Assembly: GCF_030687295.1 (NCBI RefSeq)
Contig: NZ_CP117425.1
Location: 2,794,001 to 2,858,000 of the forward strand
From: Pseudomonas beijingensis
Lineage (GTDB): Bacteria; Pseudomonadota; Gammaproteobacteria; Pseudomonadales; Pseudomonadaceae
Length of the DNA stretch: 64,000 nucleotides
Direction: 5' to 3'
Of the stretch, positions 61,893 through 64,000 are shown piece after piece; position 1 is the first letter of the stretch; the number at the start of each line of letters is the position of its first letter. The position numbers and the translations under genes were made by a program. The notes below the pieces were generated by a model. It worked only from the letters and a program-made list of their open reading frames with translations, searched no databases and was not told the DNA's origin.

Positions 61893-62948
61893 ATGCAAAA
61901 GTGGGAATCAGTACTCGTAGGCCCGGAGACATCTCTCGAAGAGGCGATCGCAACACTTGATCGCATGGCGTTGCGCATCGTTCTGGTTGTAGATGCCGAG
62001 AGACGTCTGTTGGGGACTTTAACTGATGGTGATGTGCGACGTTGCTTACTCAAGCACCTGCCACTGGATATTAGTGTTAAGGAGGTCATGTGCGCTTCGC
62101 CGCAGACGGTTGAGCGGAGTTGGAGTAAGGAGCGCATGCTAGCGGTTATGGAGAAGCATCAACTGCTGCAGTTACCCGTCGTTGATGCCCTGCAACGCGT
62201 TGTGGGTTTGGAAACCCTCCATGGGCTTTTGCAGAAACGACAATATGATAATCCTGTCTTCCTTATGGCCGGCGGGTTTGGATCGCGTCTGCGTCCGTTA
62301 ACTAAAACCTGTCCAAAACCTTTATTAAAAATAGGTGATAAACCTATTCTTGAGCTTATTCTCGAGAGTTTCATTAATGCCGGGTTTTATCGGTTTTTCA
62401 TTTCTACGCATTACATGCCAGAAATGATCCGTGAGTATTTTGGCGATGGCAGCCGTTGGGGCGTAAGCATCCAGTATGTTCATGAGGAAGAGCCTCTGGG
62501 TACGGGCGGTGCATTAGGGTTGTTGCCTCATGATGAAATTGATTTACCAATGTTCATGATGAATGGCGACCTGCTCACCACCTTGAACTTCCAGAACCTG
62601 CTGGAATTTTATCAGGAGCATCAAGGTGTGGCGACCATGTGCGTGCGAGAGTACGAACATTGTGTGCCCTATGGTGTTATCCAAAGTGAAGGGCATCGGA
62701 TTCGTTCCATGGTGGAGAAACCAGTACATCGTTTCTTTATTAATGCGGGAATCTATTTGCTCTCACCTGAATTAGTAAAAAGCGTTGTTGCGGGAACTCG
62801 TATTGACATGCCCACATTGTTGGAGCAGCAGATTGCGAAAGACAAGGATGTAAATATGTTCCCCATACACGAATACTGGCTTGATATAGGCAGAATGGAG
62901 GATTTTCAACGAGCGCAATCTGACATTTCAGGTTTATTCAATGGGTAA
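61893..62948 (+). CDS. PtmE-like CBS-domain nucleotidyltransferase
   Basis: A 351-residue protein: two CBS motifs (about 1-115; LLGTLTDGDVRRCLL and QLPVVDALQRVVGLETL), then a sugar-phosphate nucleotidyltransferase (MAGGFGSRLRPLTKTCPKPLLKIGDKPILELIL, PLGTGGALGLLP, MMNGDLLTTLNF). The layout is that of PtmE, which makes GDP-glucosamine to start the Campylobacter legionaminic route. Its presence suggests the GDP rather than UDP series here, and CBS domains suggest ligand control. The assignment is by architecture and neighbours. Confidence 0.85.
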   Translation: MQKWESVLVGPETSLEEAIATLDRMALRIVLVVDAERRLLGTLTDGDVRRCLLKHLPLDISVKEVMCASPQTVERSWSKERMLAVMEKHQLLQLPVVDALQRVVGLETLHGLLQKRQYDNPVFLMAGGFGSRLRPLTKTCPKPLLKIGDKPILELILESFINAGFYRFFISTHYMPEMIREYFGDGSRWGVSIQYVHEEEPLGTGGALGLLPHDEIDLPMFMMNGDLLTTLNFQNLLEFYQEHQGVATMCVREYEHCVPYGVIQSEGHRIRSMVEKPVHRFFINAGIYLLSPELVKSVVAGTRIDMPTLLEQQIAKDKDVNMFPIHEYWLDIGRMEDFQRAQSDISGLFNG

Positions 62949-63645
62949 CTACAATGTAGATATCCTTGCGGTGGTGCCCGCCCGAGCGGGTAGTAAGCGT
63001 TTACCTGGAAAGAACCTTTTGGATCTGCACGGTAAACCGTTAATCCGTTGGACGCTTGAGGCAGCCCTCGAGAGTCAAGTTGTCGATCAGTTAGTCGTTA
63101 GCAGCGATGATGATGCGATTCTGGCGGAAGGCATTCGACTCGGTCTTCACACAATTAGGCGTCCAGTCGATCTGGCTAGCGACACCGCAGCGACCGTCGA
63201 TGTGCTTGTTCATACATTGGAGTCTTTGGCCAAGGAGGGAGTGCGGCCTGCCCGACTGATGCTCTTACAGCCGACTTCACCTCTGCGCAAAGCTGAGGAC
63301 ATCTACCAGGCTGTGCAATGTATGGATAAGACGAAAGCAGAGAGTATCATCAGCGTATGCCGGTGTGAGCACTCGCCGCTGTGGAGCAACACGCTAGAGG
63401 CTGACGGGTTTATGGACGACTTTTTACGGCCGGAAATATTGAATCAACGTAGCCAGGATCTTCCTGTGTATTACCGCCTGAATGGCGCAATTTATTTGGC
63501 TAAAACGGAAAGCTTTTTAAAGTCGCGAGGTTTTTTTATGCGTAATAGTCAAGCTTTTATAATGCCGACGGAAAGGTCGATAGATATTGATACGCCTCTA
63601 GATTTTAAGGTGTGTGAATATCTTTATGATACCATGGATAAATGA
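62941..63645 (+). CDS. legF: LegF-like CMP-nonulosonic acid synthetase
   Basis: A 234-residue CMP-sialic acid synthetase family enzyme that activates the nonulosonic acid for transfer. It has AVVPARAGSKRLPGKNLLDLHGKPLIRWTLEAAL, LMLLQPTSPLRKAEDIYQAV and AIYLAKTESFLKSRGFFM, with Asp residues near the end (SIDIDTPLDFKVCEYL) for metal. It starts 8 bases inside the previous gene and overlaps the next (ATGA). Contains a T7 run near 63531. Confidence 0.88.
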   Translation: MGNYNVDILAVVPARAGSKRLPGKNLLDLHGKPLIRWTLEAALESQVVDQLVVSSDDDAILAEGIRLGLHTIRRPVDLASDTAATVDVLVHTLESLAKEGVRPARLMLLQPTSPLRKAEDIYQAVQCMDKTKAESIISVCRCEHSPLWSNTLEADGFMDDFLRPEILNQRSQDLPVYYRLNGAIYLAKTESFLKSRGFFMRNSQAFIMPTERSIDIDTPLDFKVCEYLYDTMDK

Positions 63646-64000
63646 AAGTGACTTTTTCGAAACTCAGGTTGTTGCTATTTGCGATCTTTCGCAAAAATTG
63701 CTGGTCTAACCTTGAGGCGTCCGATGTTTTAGTTGTTCGACACGATGCGGACTGCGGATATCAGCACGCGGGGAAAGCGTATTCTCCGATAATTGATACA
63801 GTTGTTGAGGAGTGTTTTAAGAAAAATATAAGCGTTCAGTCTGTTGCTACACCTATTAGTCGGCTCGTGGGGGCGCGCGCTTATAATTCACCTGCAGCCT
63901 TTAATCGTTCCCTGTCATGGATTGCATTGTGGGTGCGAATGCTGTCTGTTTTTATCGGGCGGGAGAAAAGTAAAGAGTATGGGGTGTCAAGAAAGGCTGT
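63642..64000 (+). CDS. unrecognised protein (runs off the window)
   Basis: The frame starts at ATG 63642, overlapping the legF stop, and is open to the end of the window (119 residues seen). It has a short N-terminal hydrophobic segment (LRLLLFAIFRKN) and ASDVLVVRHDADCGYQHAGKAYSPIIDTVVEECF with a Cys, then a hydrophobic WIALWVRMLSVFIG. I do not recognise the family. Position directly after legF suggests transfer or modification of the nonulosonic acid, but nothing in the visible part proves it. Confidence 0.55.
   Translation, partial: MKVTFSKLRLLLFAIFRKNCWSNLEASDVLVVRHDADCGYQHAGKAYSPIIDTVVEECFKKNISVQSVATPISRLVGARAYNSPAAFNRSLSWIALWVRMLSVFIGREKSKEYGVSRKA

Overview
The window reads as chromosome of a Pseudomonas of the fluorescens group. 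Evidence: the conserved order yciK-mupP-ubiG-mtaD/mtnA-gyrA-serC-pheA-hisC-tyrA/aroA-cmk-rpsA-ihfB, the tyrA-aroA fusion, the NAGGN osmolyte cluster, many REP/REPIN repeats of the GTGGGAGCGAGC type, and high-GC codon use. From about 48.6 kb onward the base composition becomes AT-richer and the content changes to surface-polysaccharide genes.

Layout. 1-3.1 kb: end of a cytochrome c maturation operon (ccmF partial, ccmG, ccmH, ccmI) and a small lipoprotein. 3.4-7.8 kb: LTA-synthase-like sulfatase, a tiny DUF3309-type membrane protein, an SDR, a UPF0060 membrane protein, a CsrA/Rsm regulator and a YheU-like protein. 7.9-12.9 kb (minus strand): a three-gene NAGGN osmoprotectant cluster. 13.1-30.6 kb: mixed housekeeping genes (mnmC, PPK2-type phosphotransferase, thiolase, DMT exporter, fumC, bolA-like, trhO, DsbA-like, ABC exporter) and two c-di-GMP enzymes. 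31-36 kb: yciK, mupP, ubiG, mtaD and mtnA. 36.3-47.4 kb: gyrA and the serC-to-rpsA supraoperon with overlapping genes. 47.6-48.6 kb: a lipoprotein, ihfB and lapA.

48.8-64 kb is an O-antigen locus in the usual Pseudomonas place just after ihfB. It holds wzz, a 1-kb non-coding leader with an ops/JUMPstart-like motif, wbpA-wbpB-wbpD-wbpE (UDP-GlcNAc to UDP-2,3-diacetamido-glucuronic acid), a Wzx flippase and an acetyltransferase. It then carries a complete-looking legionaminic-acid-type set: LegB, LegC, LegG, LegI, a NeuD/PglD-type acetyltransferase, a CBS-nucleotidyltransferase like PtmE, and LegF. An unrecognised gene runs off the end. Together these predict an O-chain containing both a diacetamido-uronic acid and a nonulosonic acid.

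Four apparent single-base indels break three genes (ccmI, the lipoprotein, and the NAGGN synthetase twice). Three of the four lie in short G or C runs, and in each case the conserved reading resumes in another frame, so sequence error is the first explanation to test. Twelve paired and one single REP elements lie between core genes. Apart from one 12-base fragment, none is seen in the O-antigen locus.
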